The translations under genes and the position numbers were made by a program. This document shows, in pieces, positions 35,980 to 47,611 of a stretch of 64,000 bases of DNA; position 1 is the first letter of the stretch, and each line of letters begins with the position of its first letter. The notes below the pieces were generated by a model. It was not told the DNA's origin. It saw only the letters and a program-made list of their open reading frames with translations, and made no database searches. The DNA is taken from NCBI GenBank assembly GCA_003116875.1, contig BCKT01000007.1, positions 546,365 through 610,364 of the forward strand, given 5' to 3'. The stretch is from Takashimella koratensis. Its lineage: Eukaryota > Basidiomycota > Tremellomycetes > Trichosporonales > Tetragoniomycetaceae.

Positions 35980-36958
35980 TTTCAGCGATTGTTATCCATA
36001 TTTACGCTTTATAATGCACCCAGGGTCTTGTAATCTTGTGAGGGTAATCGTTTGTGTGTCTGAATCTCATCAGTCATTTGCCATGTTGTTTGTAAGCGGT
36101 CTGATGACAACGCTGGGAGCCCTTAGTCGGGAAGCTCAGAAAACATGCTAAGAATAGGCAGTCAAGCAGAACTGGGAGGGGTTTGCAGACCTGCTTTGAC
36201 CAGCATCCGTCCGTCTTGCACAGAGTGTTCGGATCAGCTCTAGGTTTCCAGTATTAGAACTTCCCACCGACAGATCAAGTCAGACAAATTTTTGTCATTC
36301 TTGCCAACATGATTAGATGACGGAACGCAAAGCAGAGCGAAAACGGTAAAAGAAATCAGCAGTACGTGCGTTATATGATCTGAAAGAAGGGAGAAAATCA
36401 ACGAAACCACAAGCATAATACCAGCATAGGAGCCCTGGAGACCAGTCTCGACAGTCGGCGAGTGTACAGTATCGTCACGAGAGTTTTGGCATGGGCAGCA
36501 AACGAGACTCATTCGTCTTCCAGCCTCATTTGCTGCAGTCACCTTGATATCCCTCTCTCATGGGCAATTTGTTGAGCGAAATGCTCTGGGCAATGAGCGC
36601 CAAGATGGACTCCCGTGAGCATTATTAATGGGCTAGCTCAAGGAAACGGACATGATTATGACGAGCGTTCAAATGCGATATGACACGATGGATGCTGACA
36701 ACGCCTCTCTCTTGAGTGTCAGTTAGTCCACACCAATTGATGCTCCACCCAGACGTAAGAGTTGGTAGTGTCGTTTGCCATCCGTCTTGGGACAACATGC
36801 ACGAGAGAGTTTCTCGCTCAGCGGAACCCCATCTGTTAATCGTCCTGCCATTGACCTTGCGTGAAATAAGGTGGAAAGATCGCAATGCAAGGCAGAGAGA
36901 GCTCGCCAGTGCGTTAGCCGCATATATGCATACACACAGAGGAGTGGAGGAATCGGGT
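35980..36958. other. Intergenic region, no supported gene
   Basis: About 980 bp between two convergent stops. A 100-codon minus-strand frame at 36240-36542 has a hydrophobic stretch (IMLVVSLIFSLLSDH) but no splice context or family, so I do not call it. The size is generous for two 3' UTRs, so a non-coding transcript is possible but unseen. Confidence 0.45.
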
Positions 36959-37599
36959 CTATTTTCGGTTGCGCAAGGACTGAACCAACTGCACTCTTTG
37001 CCGAACCTATGCGCAATGGTGTCAGCTATTGGATTGCAGACGACGAAGAACGCAGAATTGCAGCAGGAAGAAGAACGCAGACTTACTTCCTCTTGGAATC
37101 GGCGTCGATGCCGTTCGCTGGCAAGTCTCATTTTCCGCACGCTTGGCTTTTCGTAGAACTCGGCGAGACGCAGCTCTTTTCGAATGTTGGCACGGTTCAA
37201 ACTGGCCATGACCCGACGGTATCCTGTTCCGTAATCGCCTTTGGACACGGCGAAAGAGCGTCCCGAGTATTGATTGCCCGGGTACCCGCCATGTGACAAC
37301 TCCTTTGATATCTGCCTCCACCAATCGTTGTTCAATTCGTTTGTGGACGAAGAAGGGGCCGGGTCGGTGACGAAGCCTACAACGCTTGCTGAAAGACTGT
37401 ATTTTTTCTGGTCATCACGTGCAATAGATGGCGCAGCTGCAGGAGAAGAGCGTTCTGGCGAAGCCGTGACGAAGGAGGACGAAGAGGACTCCGGGGCCGA
37501 AGACGCAAAACGAGAGAGGAAGGTGCCGGATGGATGGAAACTGAGGGTTGATCGGAATGCCGCAAAGAGTGGTCTGCTCGCTGTCGACGGGATGGACAT
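36959..37599 (-). CDS. MRP21: Mitochondrial small-subunit ribosomal protein bS21m
   Basis: Two exons: 37087-37599 and 36959-37006 (186 aa). The start is ATG at 37599 (MSIPSTASRPLF), followed by an Arg/Ser-rich presequence-like region. The C-terminal part is the S21 core: RRVMASLNRANIRKELRLAE, then FYEKPSVRKMRLASERHRRR and FQEE. Exon 2 supplies the last 15 residues (VRQRVQLVQSLRNRK), which continue the S21 helix and are otherwise lost to an early stop. The protein sits in the platform of the mitochondrial 37S subunit. N-terminal extensions of this kind are usual for mitoribosomal S21. Confidence 0.88.
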
Positions 37600-37953
37600 G
37601 TTCAACCAATGCTGAATGCAGAAACGAGTCGAGTGGACAACGTCTCAGGTATTGTTGGACAAAGAGAGAGAGAGAGGATGAAGAGAGGGAGAACAGATTT
37701 CGAGATTTCTTCGTTCTTGGGAGTCGAAATGAAATGACGTGGACTTTTTATGATAATTTGACATGCTCTATTTTAAATACAACGGATGATGCCGAGTGCC
37801 GAGGCGATGATGCAGGATGCTGGTTACAACAGGAATGGTGAAAACGATGAGGATCGAAACGAGTGCAACAGAACAAGGTGCAGACAGAGAATAGGAGCGC
37901 CGTGATAGGACTGTGCCACTCGCTTCCATTGTCCTCCAGGCTGGATGCAAGCT
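37600..37953. other. Intergenic region upstream of bS21m
   Basis: 354 bp between the bS21m start and the stop of the PRELI-type gene on the same strand. Contains a GA-rich run (about 37660-37690) and an AT-rich patch (about 37745-37785). Nothing else recognised. Confidence 0.4.
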
Positions 37954-38848
37954 TTATTCTGTCCGTGGGGGACTGTTACCAGACCATCGTTGAAAGGTAC
38001 GAGCGATGAAACCTTTCTTGACCCCCGCATCGATCGACGGGGAGTCTTGCGTAGAAGATGACAGCCCACTATGGTCCGCTTCGGGATCCAAGGCCTCGGG
38101 AAGCAGTTGACGGGATCGCAAAAGGTCGAGGACCATGGACATGCCCTTCCTCGCCTGAGGAAGCTTGTCAGGAATACACACACACCAGCCAGTGCGACAA
38201 GGCTTTTTGCAGCTCACCATCTCTGTATTAACCTCGAATTTACCGACACCGTATGACTCGATGCGCTCTCGGATGAGATTGGACCATGACCCTCCAAGAT
38301 CGGATCTGACTTCGGCCGTTGTATGATGCAAAGTGGAACTACCAAAAGATCAGCATCTGATCGATGTGTACTGCCAACCGACTTGCCTGTTAGGCCCAGG
38401 TACGATATCTGCCCCCTCTATTACGTGCATGAACTTTTTGAAGCTTAGATTGCCTTGTCGACTGCGAAGTCGGGGCTGATTGGCAAGAGCAGGATCACTA
38501 GCCGAAGAGCTCGAAGACCAGCCAGGCTCGACGACACTCTCCTCCAAAACCCAGGCATCCAATCCTCGCCCACCTCCAACAGAAGTTCCAGGCAGCCATT
38601 GGACTGCCCACCGCGGCAGGATGCCTCGCTTGAGAATGAGACGAGTGGTAAACAGCTTGCCAGATAGCGGATCGACGCGTCGAGAAATGACGTCGACGCT
38701 CAGGACATGGCGAGCAAATGGATTGGGATACCGAAGGAAGAAGGCTAACAGGGCGGTAGGAGTGGATTCTGGGCTACATAATGAGCACCGAGCCGCCCCT
38801 CAGTAGCCATACGTACTATTCGTGCGTCTTGCTGTAAAATTGTACCAT
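37954..38848 (-). CDS. PRELI/MSF1-domain protein (Ups family lipid transfer)
   Basis: Three exons: 38817-38848, 38387-38773, 37954-38338 (267 aa). It opens MVQFYSKTHEY, then ALLAFFLRYPNPFARHVLSV, then ISRRVDPLSGKLFTTRLILK and ILPRWAVQWLP. That is the PRELI/MSF1 pattern (YPNP...HV, then R-D...G-L-x-T-x-R). Such proteins move phosphatidic acid or phosphatidylserine across the mitochondrial intermembrane space with Mdm35. An Arg/Ser-rich insertion separates the first strands from YGVGKFEVNTE. Which paralogue (Ups1, 2 or 3) cannot be decided. Intron 2 starts with GC (gcaagt), not GT. Confidence 0.82.
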
Positions 38849-40385
38849 TGGAAAGCGCGCGACAGCGGTCGATCGAGACAACAGGAGATGTGGAGGAGGC
38901 AACAATCTGAAATTATCGGTTCAGGCAAAGAGCACGTGTTTGAGCGGAAGATTGATTTTCCGAGGTTTTTCCGGGCTGTCTTCCAGGATTATGATAAGCT
39001 TGCGAGAGCCTCAGAAGTCGGAACTTGGCCTCAGAAAGCTCGCTGCAATGAATGGTCTTTCTGAGACAATGAACAGCATGGGTAGCGTAGCGGTCTACCA
39101 AGACGTGGCGTTCGGAAAGAAATCACTCCCTATTTTATGTAGTGATTGCAAGGTCTCTAAAGCTTCTTAATCGCAACAGGAAATGGGAGGGGCAGCAAGA
39201 CAGGAACAAACTCGCACGGCGCTACCTAGATTAGGCCGTAGTCAGCTCTCGTGGAGGTGGCTCTCGTCCGCTCCGGTTGGGTATACTGGGCATGTGAGGT
39301 GAGGTGTTGGCAATCGCTCTACAAATAGTAGCGAGCGCGTTCTCCGTCCTCGACTCGTAAATTGAGAGGGTGTGCTTGAAAAGCTCCAACCACCTTCTAT
39401 ATCAAACTATATAATGTAGCGCTGGCTCAAGTTGGAATGTTCGCCTGTCCTGTTAGTAGGTGGCATCAGTTCCGCACACATCGTTTAGAAGAGCTTTGTG
39501 CAACCATGTAGACAGACTCACGAACTAACAATCGGTCTACAATCTGTCAAGGGCGGCTAATTGATTGTGCGAAAAGTGACTAACAACATGACAATTTGAA
39601 CATTGTGAGTTTTCTGGCTTCATTACACTGGGTGCCGTTACAGCCAGTAGAACTCGGCTGTGTTTTTCAAAGCACAAAAAGTAATCTTTTCCAAACCAGT
39701 TATGGTGGTGTTAAGAAATCGAGGTAACGCCATAAACTCAATGCGTTCATGAGGGCAAAGAACAGTGACCCATTATCTTCTCAATCTGGTACCATATATC
39801 GATGCGATGTGTACGGTGAAAACAACAAAGAGAAAGAGACAGACCAAAACAGAGAGGTCACTTTGCTTCGAAGCTGTGCACTGGTGACAGCATTGCTCAA
39901 TTTCTCTCTTGGCGTTTTTGCTTTCTCCACTTGAGAGATGAACAGAAAATGATTGACTTCAAGTGCTTGTTCCGTCTGCGGTGGTGATGTAATTCCACAA
40001 TTTGAGACGACGACTGCTGCAGTAGTGCTCTGCCACATTGCAAATCACGTCTTATTAGCCACCGGGCAATTTATTTATATAGCCTCTGCGTCGTCTGAAC
40101 TTTTTTATTCTTTGATGCATTGCCTTCCACATTGGCAGAAAGTACGCTCAAAATCTGGTGTGCGTAAGAAGTAAGAGTTACAAATCAAGTTATATCTCAA
40201 GCAAGAGTGTATTATGGTAACTGTGCTCTGAGAAATGTTTAGTTGCAAAGCCTTGAAAGCATGCCTCGTTCAGCATGTGGTTGCCATCGCAACTTTGATC
40301 TCTTGTTGTCCTTTTTCCGTTGACGTATAGCTCTCTGCATTAATAAACATATCGAATTGGTAGCTGTTCAACTGAACGTTTCCAG

Positions 40386-40518
40386 TGTCGGATATCGATA
40401 CGTCGTGCATGGTGGAGAAAGAGGAAAGGGGGGGAAAGACGAGTTGGGTCGTCTCCAAGCTGGGCATCAAAGGAGGTCTGTGCGGTGGCTATGCACGTCA
40501 CGTGCACATCATCCGACA
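40386..40518. mobile_element. Short TG...CA element, copy 1 (solo-LTR- or MITE-like)
   Basis: 133 bp, starting TGTCGGAT and ending ATCCGACA, a perfect 8-bp inverted terminal match. It is flanked by the direct duplication TCCAG (40381-40385 and 40519-40523). TG...CA ends with a 5-bp duplication are the classic marks of an LTR; the small size also fits a MITE. It shares a central block (GAGTTGGGTCGTCTCCAAGC) with copy 2. No protein-coding part. Confidence 0.8.
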
Positions 40519-41035
40519 TCCAGCCGAGCCTGAATCAATGTCCAAAGTGCTGGTGAACTTTTTTCGCTTTGCATTGGAAGTCCAACAAACAACATGAACT
40601 GATGAGATAGATTTAAAAGAAGTTTGATGATCAGATTTTGGAAGCTACAAACTGTGTCAGCAAAGGTGATTTGGCAATGATGTATCAGAGCACTACTCCA
40701 AGCACTACTCCGGTTTAAACACCCATTTGTCTATTTATTCCTGTCGATCTTTGTCCCTGGCATTTCTTTTTCCCGTTGTTCGTATTTTCCCAACGACACC
40801 TTTTCTCATTCGAATCAATCAACCTTCAGCGCGGATTGATGAGAGGCAGGCTGACGTGCGACATTACATTACGTGTAAATACACATACGAAAGTTACTGA
40901 ACATCTTTTCGGTTGCAGGCAATATCTTGCGTGTAGGGTCGTGCATGTCAGAGAGCAATACTTATTTTACCGGGACTTTATTTGCACTGGGGGCTTCGAA
41001 AGGGGCCACTACTTGCGGCGTAAATGGTTCGTCAT

Positions 41036-41172
41036 TGTCGGATATCGATACGCCGTGCATGGTAGAGAAACAGGAAAGAAAGAGAGAGAAAAGATGAGTT
41101 GGGTCGTCTCCAAGCTGGGCACCAGAGAAAGTCCGTGCGTTGGCTGTGCAGTCACATGCACATCATCCGACA
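41036..41172. mobile_element. Short TG...CA element, copy 2 (solo-LTR- or MITE-like)
   Basis: 137 bp, same orientation as copy 1, with the same TGTCGGAT / ATCCGACA ends and highly similar interior. It has a different 5-bp flanking duplication, GTCAT (41031-41035 and 41173-41177). Different duplications at the two copies show two independent insertions rather than one duplicated segment. Confidence 0.8.
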
Positions 41173-41275
41173 GTCATTAATACATGGGAGAGGGCACTAT
41201 TAGTGGTGGGTGGATACAGGCCCCAAGCGGAACATCAAATTGAATCGTGAAAAATCTTCCATTCATTGAAGTACA

Positions 41276-41316
41276 TCTTCTTCTTCTTCTTCTTCTTCTT
41301 CTTCTTCTTCTTCTTT
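41276..41316. repeat. (CTT)n microsatellite
   Basis: About 13 near-perfect CTT repeats in the gap downstream of PLC1. Confidence 0.95.
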
Positions 41317-41469
41317 TTGTATACATGTGCCAGTCTGACAAGTGAAGGGTGAAACTGGATGATGTGAACAATGCTGGTTTACTAAACACGGGTTTTATGG
41401 GTGATCTGGCGGTGATGAGGTGTGTAGGTGATAGAATGTTTGAGATACAAATGATGCAACAAGAAATGT

Positions 41470-43996
41470 TCAGCCGCTAGATATACTCAACGAGAAGTCA
41501 ACAAGCAGCATTGCAAAAAGGAATCGGGACAACGACTGGTCCCAGAGATTGAGATAACGTAGTCCTTTTACATTATTCAGCTACTGAATGAAAGTTTGAT
41601 GACTCACCTTGTTGAAATGATTTCAATGTCTTCACCGATTGCCCAACAAAAGACTTGCCTCGAACCTCAAAGACAATGAATGTCGTGTCAAGATCAGAAC
41701 TCGAGCATTCCAATGTAAACTCCATGGACTGGGACCAAATTGGATTGCTGGTCTTGCGCTGTACAACGCGGGTTTTTTGGACCTCGCTGTTCAGTAACAC
41801 TTGAACTTGCAAATTCTCGTTTGGAGGAAAGCGATGTCCCGAAACGATCTATATATTATGAGCATTGCGAATGATCATATTTCCCGGTGGGTACTCACTG
41901 AAACTTGAATTTTGTATTGTCTGGTAGGTTCGACTATCTTCCGTCGTAGACCCTCGGGTTTCAACACGTAACCGCATGTCTCGAACAAGGCCTTGTTCAA
42001 GTACATGGCTTTGTCTGTATCGTTAACATTACTGTTTGTTGTCGGCGTAGACTCACCGAAGGTCTGCCAATTTAGAGCGACCATTTGGCACCCTGCTTTC
42101 CAATATGGAGTCGGATCAAAATTTGAGCTGGCCATCCGAGTATTTTTTGGATAAACTCTGGAAAGGTGATTGAAATTGTGCTTCACCCAGTCTGCGCTGT
42201 TTTCTCGTAAGATTCGATTGGCGGTCCGTTCGGAGACAGAGAACTGCTCATTTGGGGAGTATGAGGCCAGTTTTGTGAATCCGTGATATTTGACGCCCAG
42301 GGAATACACTAGCAGGTCACGCATTTTGTTTGAGAACGGTGCGGCATCAGGTGCCGCGGATAGACTCAGTCTACGTGCCAATCGGGCAAAACTGGAATCT
42401 GATTCGGTGGAATCATTGGAATCAAAGCTCGGGTTGCCGCTACCTTGCGAAGGCCTTGGTGTAGACTGAGGCGGTTTTGCCTAGGATTGAATGGGTAAGC
42501 CTATCTATCTGTTGCAGTCTGAAACGACATACTTTGATCAAAATTCGATTTTTCAACTCTGCAGGACTAGGAAGCATGTGCTTGGAAGTGATGGGCGCCT
42601 TGATCAATGATTCGCCGAACACGTCGACAAGGACATCTGCCAGGATACCTTGTTGGTCGATCGAACATCGAAGCTCCATCGAAAGGATAACGGGGAAAGG
42701 TGACGAGACGAATGCGTAGCGTTTTATCGCTTCACAGACATCCCTTATCGGTACGTGTGTGGTTAACGTTTTGCCGTGATAAACGACGGGTTCTTGATCA
42801 CCGTTGTGACAGTCGACTGCGTGATGGAACTTTAGCTTCAAACTGAGGAGGGATGGAAGAAAACAGACAGCGCTTCGCACTGACTTTCTACGCATCGACA
42901 TCCCGCTAGCAGCACCCGGATGTACCCTTCCACGGTGCTTTCGCCACGCCATTGCTCGCCAACCAGATATGTGTTGTGTGAGCTGGAGATGAAGTAATCA
43001 CTCAGCGGGTGCTCCATGTCCATGTCGGGTATCGGCGACGTAGACTCGGCTGAAGCCAGATATGACCCAAGTGACTGGACGGTCCATATGCCGTTCTCTG
43101 AGAAACGAGCGAACACGTCGGGATACTTGTCTTCCTGCTCTCAATCGAAACATTGGGAATCAGTAAGCAGTCATTCCATAAGGGGGTGCTAGTAGTGACA
43201 AGAACTCCACTTTTTGATGATGTTGTAGGAATTGATGAACGACCGACGTGGTGCCCAATTGCTTCCCGCTTGTACAATGCTTCGCGTAAAGACATTGCAG
43301 ATCTGGGCGAGCCTGTAGTTGATGTACGAGCTCGCGAAAGGCAGTGAGGTCAAGAGACGGCTTCATTCGACATGAGCTCATGCACAGAGTAACTCCCTTC
43401 CTCGAACCCAAAAATCTGCTCACCTTTTCGTCTTCCACCTCAGATTGCTCGAGACTCAGTCCCAGCTCGTTGCAGAGTTGTCGAGCAGTTGTCCAGCTGA
43501 TGCTTTTGGCCCCGGCTGGCCAAATTTGCCTGATGAACTGGAGGTCCGGATCGGCTACTGGAATCTGTGGCACCACTCGATCCACGTTGGCTGATATCAG
43601 GCTTTGAAGTGAATTCGCCCATAGCAAGAAGACGTCCTGGGTCAAGGCGATCAAATGGACAACTTTCCACTGTGTAGCTCGGGTATAGACAATGGTGATC
43701 CAGCGTTCACCGTTGGAAGCGTTTGTCGGAGGCTGGCCGAGTCGAATCTCTCGTATCTGACGGATATCAACTGGTGATAGGAGACGTTAGTCAAACTGAA
43801 TTCTGCAACTTGCAATGAAAACGAAAGACGCACCGCGGCCGCTGTTGGTGCTAGCCCAGGTGATCGCAGACTCGCTTAGTCGCACGATGACCTGCTTGAT
43901 TTTCTTGGACGAGACCTTGAGCATTGGTACTCCCGCGGCCAGCTCATGGGGGACATCTTCGGGGTCGGCCATAGCGTTGAGATTGCTTCGCGTCAT
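41470..43996 (-). CDS. PLC1: Phosphoinositide-specific phospholipase C
   Basis: Nine exons: 43834-43996, 43424-43770, 43211-43360, 42885-43134, 42533-42816, 42057-42480, 41899-42014, 41608-41848, 41470-41564 (689 aa). An N-terminal PH-like region leads to the X domain ([40 protein letters not shown]), with both catalytic histidines (about H273, H317). After a Ser-rich linker comes the Y domain ([27 protein letters not shown]), then C2 ([19 protein letters not shown]). It cleaves PIP2 to IP3 and diacylglycerol. The last exon is set by frame: it continues [20 protein letters not shown], as C2 domains of PLC end. A second in-frame ATG is at 43972. Confidence 0.94.
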
Positions 43997-44006
43997 GTCA
44001 TGTCAT
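43993..44006 (-). promoter_or_regulatory. Two minimal upstream ORFs (ATG ACA TGA) at the PLC1 start
   Basis: On the minus strand ATGAC is repeated three times in 15 nt. ATGs at 44006 and 44001 each read Met-Thr-stop; the third, at 43996, opens PLC1. The second mini-ORF overlaps the PLC1 start codon. Ribosomes must skip or reinitiate to make PLC1, so translation may be damped or regulated; that is inference. Confidence 0.7.
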
Positions 44007-44288
44007 GCTGCCTGACACGAAGAAGTTGGAAGTGGGTAGTGAGAGGGAGAGAGACAATGACGAAAATGGCAACGGTGAATTAATTTACGAAACGTGACCG
44101 CCGGCACGTGGGGTCCCCGGACCCTGATTGTGATGGACGCACTGTACATCGTTCATCCTACGTACTGTAGCTACGGCATCTCTCCCTTCATACACTCGGC
44201 AGGCGCTGTGGACAGACACGAGCTACCACCGCCCTGCCAACTATCGTACATATCGAAATACAAAGGGCATCCCAGATCAATAACCCTA

Positions 44289-47253
44289 CTAGAACGGACT
44301 GTTCACGATATCGCTGTGCGAGGCACGGATCTTCCGTTGGGGTGTTGAAACCAAAGGCTTGGCCAACGGTGCAAGAGAGCTTCGTGTCGGCTAGCGGATC
44401 GTCAGTCTTCTATCAAGACGGTAACCAGACCAGTCAACTCACTTTTGCCATCTCTTTCTTGTTCGCCATCAACACGTTGTGCTCGAGGGCGACAATAATG
44501 TTCTTGTCCGCCCCGAACTTGAAGTTGTCGGCGACAACGTGTGAGTCATACTTCTTGATCTGGTAGTCGTCGGTTCTTCCTTGCTTCAATCGTCGGAAGT
44601 TCCCTGTTCACAGATTCAGCCATCAAGTTATCAAAGCCAGTTGAGAGTGTTGCCAAACTCACAAGTTACCACATATTTGCCAGTGGATGTCACGATCGTC
44701 TTTTCCGAGTCATTCATTCCAGCGTTGAATCTGTATGATCAGCTCCAGTTGAGACGAAGGACTTACCTTGCCGGGGTGAAAGACACCGGATCCTCCATGT
44801 ACGCGACGTGTTCGGGCTTCAACTGCAGTCGCCTGGGGACTGGCTTGCTGTCGGCAGGGAAGCTTCGGTCAAATCCAAGAGATCCGGCGTAACGCCCGTC
44901 GCCAATCAATGTGTCGATTAGGAGCAGATAGGTTTTACAGGTCGCCACAAGCCAACGACCATCTGCAGACACATCGACTCCTATGATAGGATCACCCAGA
45001 GCCGGCAGAGCGGTCTGTCAAATCAGCATCACGTCAAACAGTGATACTCACCTTCGCGTTTTTGCCAATGGTATCGAACAACCGAATGTCACCCTTGTTG
45101 CTTGCGACAGCGAGTTTACCGGATTCGGTCGTTACAGCGGCGGAGAAGTCGTTCTTGGTCGCGTACTGTTTGAATTGGCTCTCTACCAGTTTGTTGCCAG
45201 AAACTCGAGGGTCGATCCGGAAAATGCCGTTGTGAGCTGCGTGATCGTTAGGGTGTCCTCAAGATTTGTCAGGTTCACTTACAATGTCCAATCAACGTTT
45301 GCTGAGGGTTCATTTGGGCGTATTTCGAGCTTCTGTTAGCATACGTCGCACAAGATAGACTCACTCGGGAATGATATTGTCGACGTTGATCATGTCGGAC
45401 ACCTTCCACTCGTCGACAACTTTTCCGTATTCGAGGTCCATGCGGAAGAGGGAGTTCTGGTGCGCAGAGTCGAGTAGAAGCATATCGGCGTCCTGGTTGT
45501 GCAGCATAACCTTTGTCGGTCAGTGAAAGATCTCACCCTATCTTACCTTTTTAGGGGAGAAATGCTTGCCATCCATATCCTTGACTCGATCGATTGCGGT
45601 GCGAAATTTGATCTTGTCGTTGTCGTGAGCGAAAACGCCAATCATGTCCCCTCGTGTGACAAATGCCAGGTTGTCCTTGTATCCAACGGTGAGTTGTTGA
45701 TTCTTAGATCCTCGTCCAAAGTTGTCGTCCGAGTCACTGGACTGCTCAACGTCGCTCTCCTCTTCTTCCTCTTCTTCCTCTTCCTCTTCCTCATCCTCTG
45801 CTTCCCCTTGATTCTCCGCCATTTCGATATCTCCGTACGCATCCTGAATGTAGCGCTGCTCGTCCTTTTTGGCCTTGGCATAACTGATCTTGTTCTTGTT
45901 CTCCCACATGTAGATGGTGAACTGATCCTTCCATTCGGCGAACGATGCTTCGCTGAATTTGAGACACCAAGTCATACCCGGAAGGCCTTCACCTTCTCGG
46001 AAGGTGAACATGAAAGCATTGTTGGCCTGACGTGTTTAGCTCCAAGCCCAAGACATCAACTCACCATGTCGAAGCGCGGGTTCATTTCCGAATCGATTGG
46101 AATCGAGATAAATGGCACGTCTTGGTGCCGGACAATGATCCACACTGCCGGGCGGTCAGTGATAGACTACTAGCAATCACCCAAGACGTACCATCATAAT
46201 CTCCATTAGACGCCATGTGTACGTCTACACTATTTTCCTGAATGACGAAGACGTCGGCGTCTGTGTCAAACAGATATAATTCTGCAGACGCCTTGTGCAA
46301 AATGGGAACATCTTTGAAGGGATCTTCCGCTGACGAACGTGGCTCAGCCAGTGGGCCTTCCGCCGGCTCGTCTTCTTTGGCATCGGAGTCTTCTGTATAG
46401 CGCAAAGCCTCCAAGTCGGCCTCTGTTGCTTGATCATGGGGACGTTGCCACTTCTGATTCAGGTTAGCACATGCCTGGCACCAATGTTCATCCTCCTGCA
46501 CTCACTCGCTCGTAGATGCAGTGAAGAATGGTGACGTCAAAGAGTTTGCTGGTAGCGTTGGAAACGCTCTGGAGGACGGGGTCAGTGAGTTTGTCGATCG
46601 CATTACCTACCTTGCTGCAGACAAACTCCCACAAATCGCCATCGTCACCGCTTAGATCCCTCCACGCAAAGGTGGCATCTCCGTCACGAGGAGCGAAGCG
46701 GAATTGCAAAGCCTGATCGATGAGAAAAGCACGCTCATCATCGGCTTTTGATCGGTCAGCATCTCGAGCCCCTGGTTTATATTTGAACACTCACTTTCCG
46801 CATCTTCTTCCAATAATTGTTCCTCGCCTTCATCGTAAGCACGAGTGACCACCAATTGATATTGAAAGTCGACACCTGTGCGACGGATCGTTGCGACAGC
46901 ATCTTTGAATCTGGAATGGTTAGATGATATCACTCTTTGTTCGTGGAGACTACCTACATGCACTCTCGTGAACCTTTGATGCTATCGGGCCGAACGAGGT
47001 ACAGTTGGCCGGCAGGGATCTGAATGAGCTCGGGGTTGGCAGGGTTACCTGTGGTGGGTTAGTAAATTGGAGATATGGTTGAGAGCCATTCTTGGGTCTT
47101 TTCGGGACTAATGAATAGTCAAGATTGGATACTGACCCCACATTTGCCCAAACACTGGAAAGGGAGTTAGCAAGAGTAGGAAGAGGGAGCAGGGACTCGG
47201 GTAGGATAGAGGCGAAATGAGGGAATTGACTTACAGGATTTGAGCACAAACAT
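44289..47253 (-). CDS. VID27: VID27 family protein (vacuolar import and degradation)
   Basis: Sixteen exons: 47235-47253, 47137-47154, 46958-47048, 46795-46910, 46611-46744, 46506-46568, 46192-46453, 46065-46144, 45547-46026, 45365-45510, 45283-45332, 45052-45236, 44767-45014, 44663-44730, 44443-44603, 44289-44390 (740 aa). The start MFVLKSLFGQMWG plus [20 protein letters not shown] is typical, followed by [13 protein letters not shown], a PH-like middle part and a very acidic stretch (nt 45740-45830). The C-terminal beta-propeller contains [13 protein letters not shown] and [20 protein letters not shown]. Yeast Vid27 is a cytoplasmic protein linked to catabolite degradation of gluconeogenic enzymes; its biochemistry is poorly known. 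The first two exons are only 19 and 18 nt. Confidence 0.93.
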
Positions 47254-47611
47254 GCTGGGCTGCCTTTTCTGGTGCGGATGCGCGGTCGAGCTGAGTTGAG
47301 ATGCGTCTGAGATGGGGAATGGGTGGTGGTAATCGGTGGTAGATGGTGGTGGATGGTGTGGATGGGAAAAGTCAGGCTGAGGGATGTTGACGATAGCGAC
47401 GGTTTGAGTGGCAAACAGCAGACAGGTCACGGGACATGACGTGGATTTGTTTGCTTCAGGACCACGTGACCTGATACCCGCGGGGATGATGCAACGCAAA
47501 CGCGTTCGTCTCTCCACTCCACCATCCACCATCCTTCCATCCTCCCATCCTCCCATCCTCCCTCTCACCACCTCCTCCAACCCCGCCTCTCAGCACAGCA
47601 ACAGGTTCATC
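47254..47611. promoter_or_regulatory. Bidirectional promoter (VID27 / RPT2) with a PACE-like site
   Basis: 358 bp between divergent starts. AGTGGCAAA at 47407-47415 differs by one base from the proteasome element GGTGGCAAA bound by Rpn4 in yeasts, about 200 bp before RPT2. CACGTG occurs at 47463-47468. CCATC/CCTCC repeats lead into the RPT2 start. Confidence 0.5.

Larger units (their letters stand above)
38849..41469. other. 2.6-kb gene-free, AT-richer gap with repeat insertions
   Basis: The largest gap in the window and visibly richer in A/T than the flanks, especially 39540-40400. No frame shows a domain or a spliceable gene. It holds two related short elements with 5-bp target duplications and a CTT microsatellite (listed separately). 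Best read as a site that collects transposon remnants. Confidence 0.6.

Noticed and set aside
36240..36542. 100-codon minus-strand ORF with a hydrophobic stretch
   Set aside because: No family, no exon context; likely chance in a 3' intergenic region.
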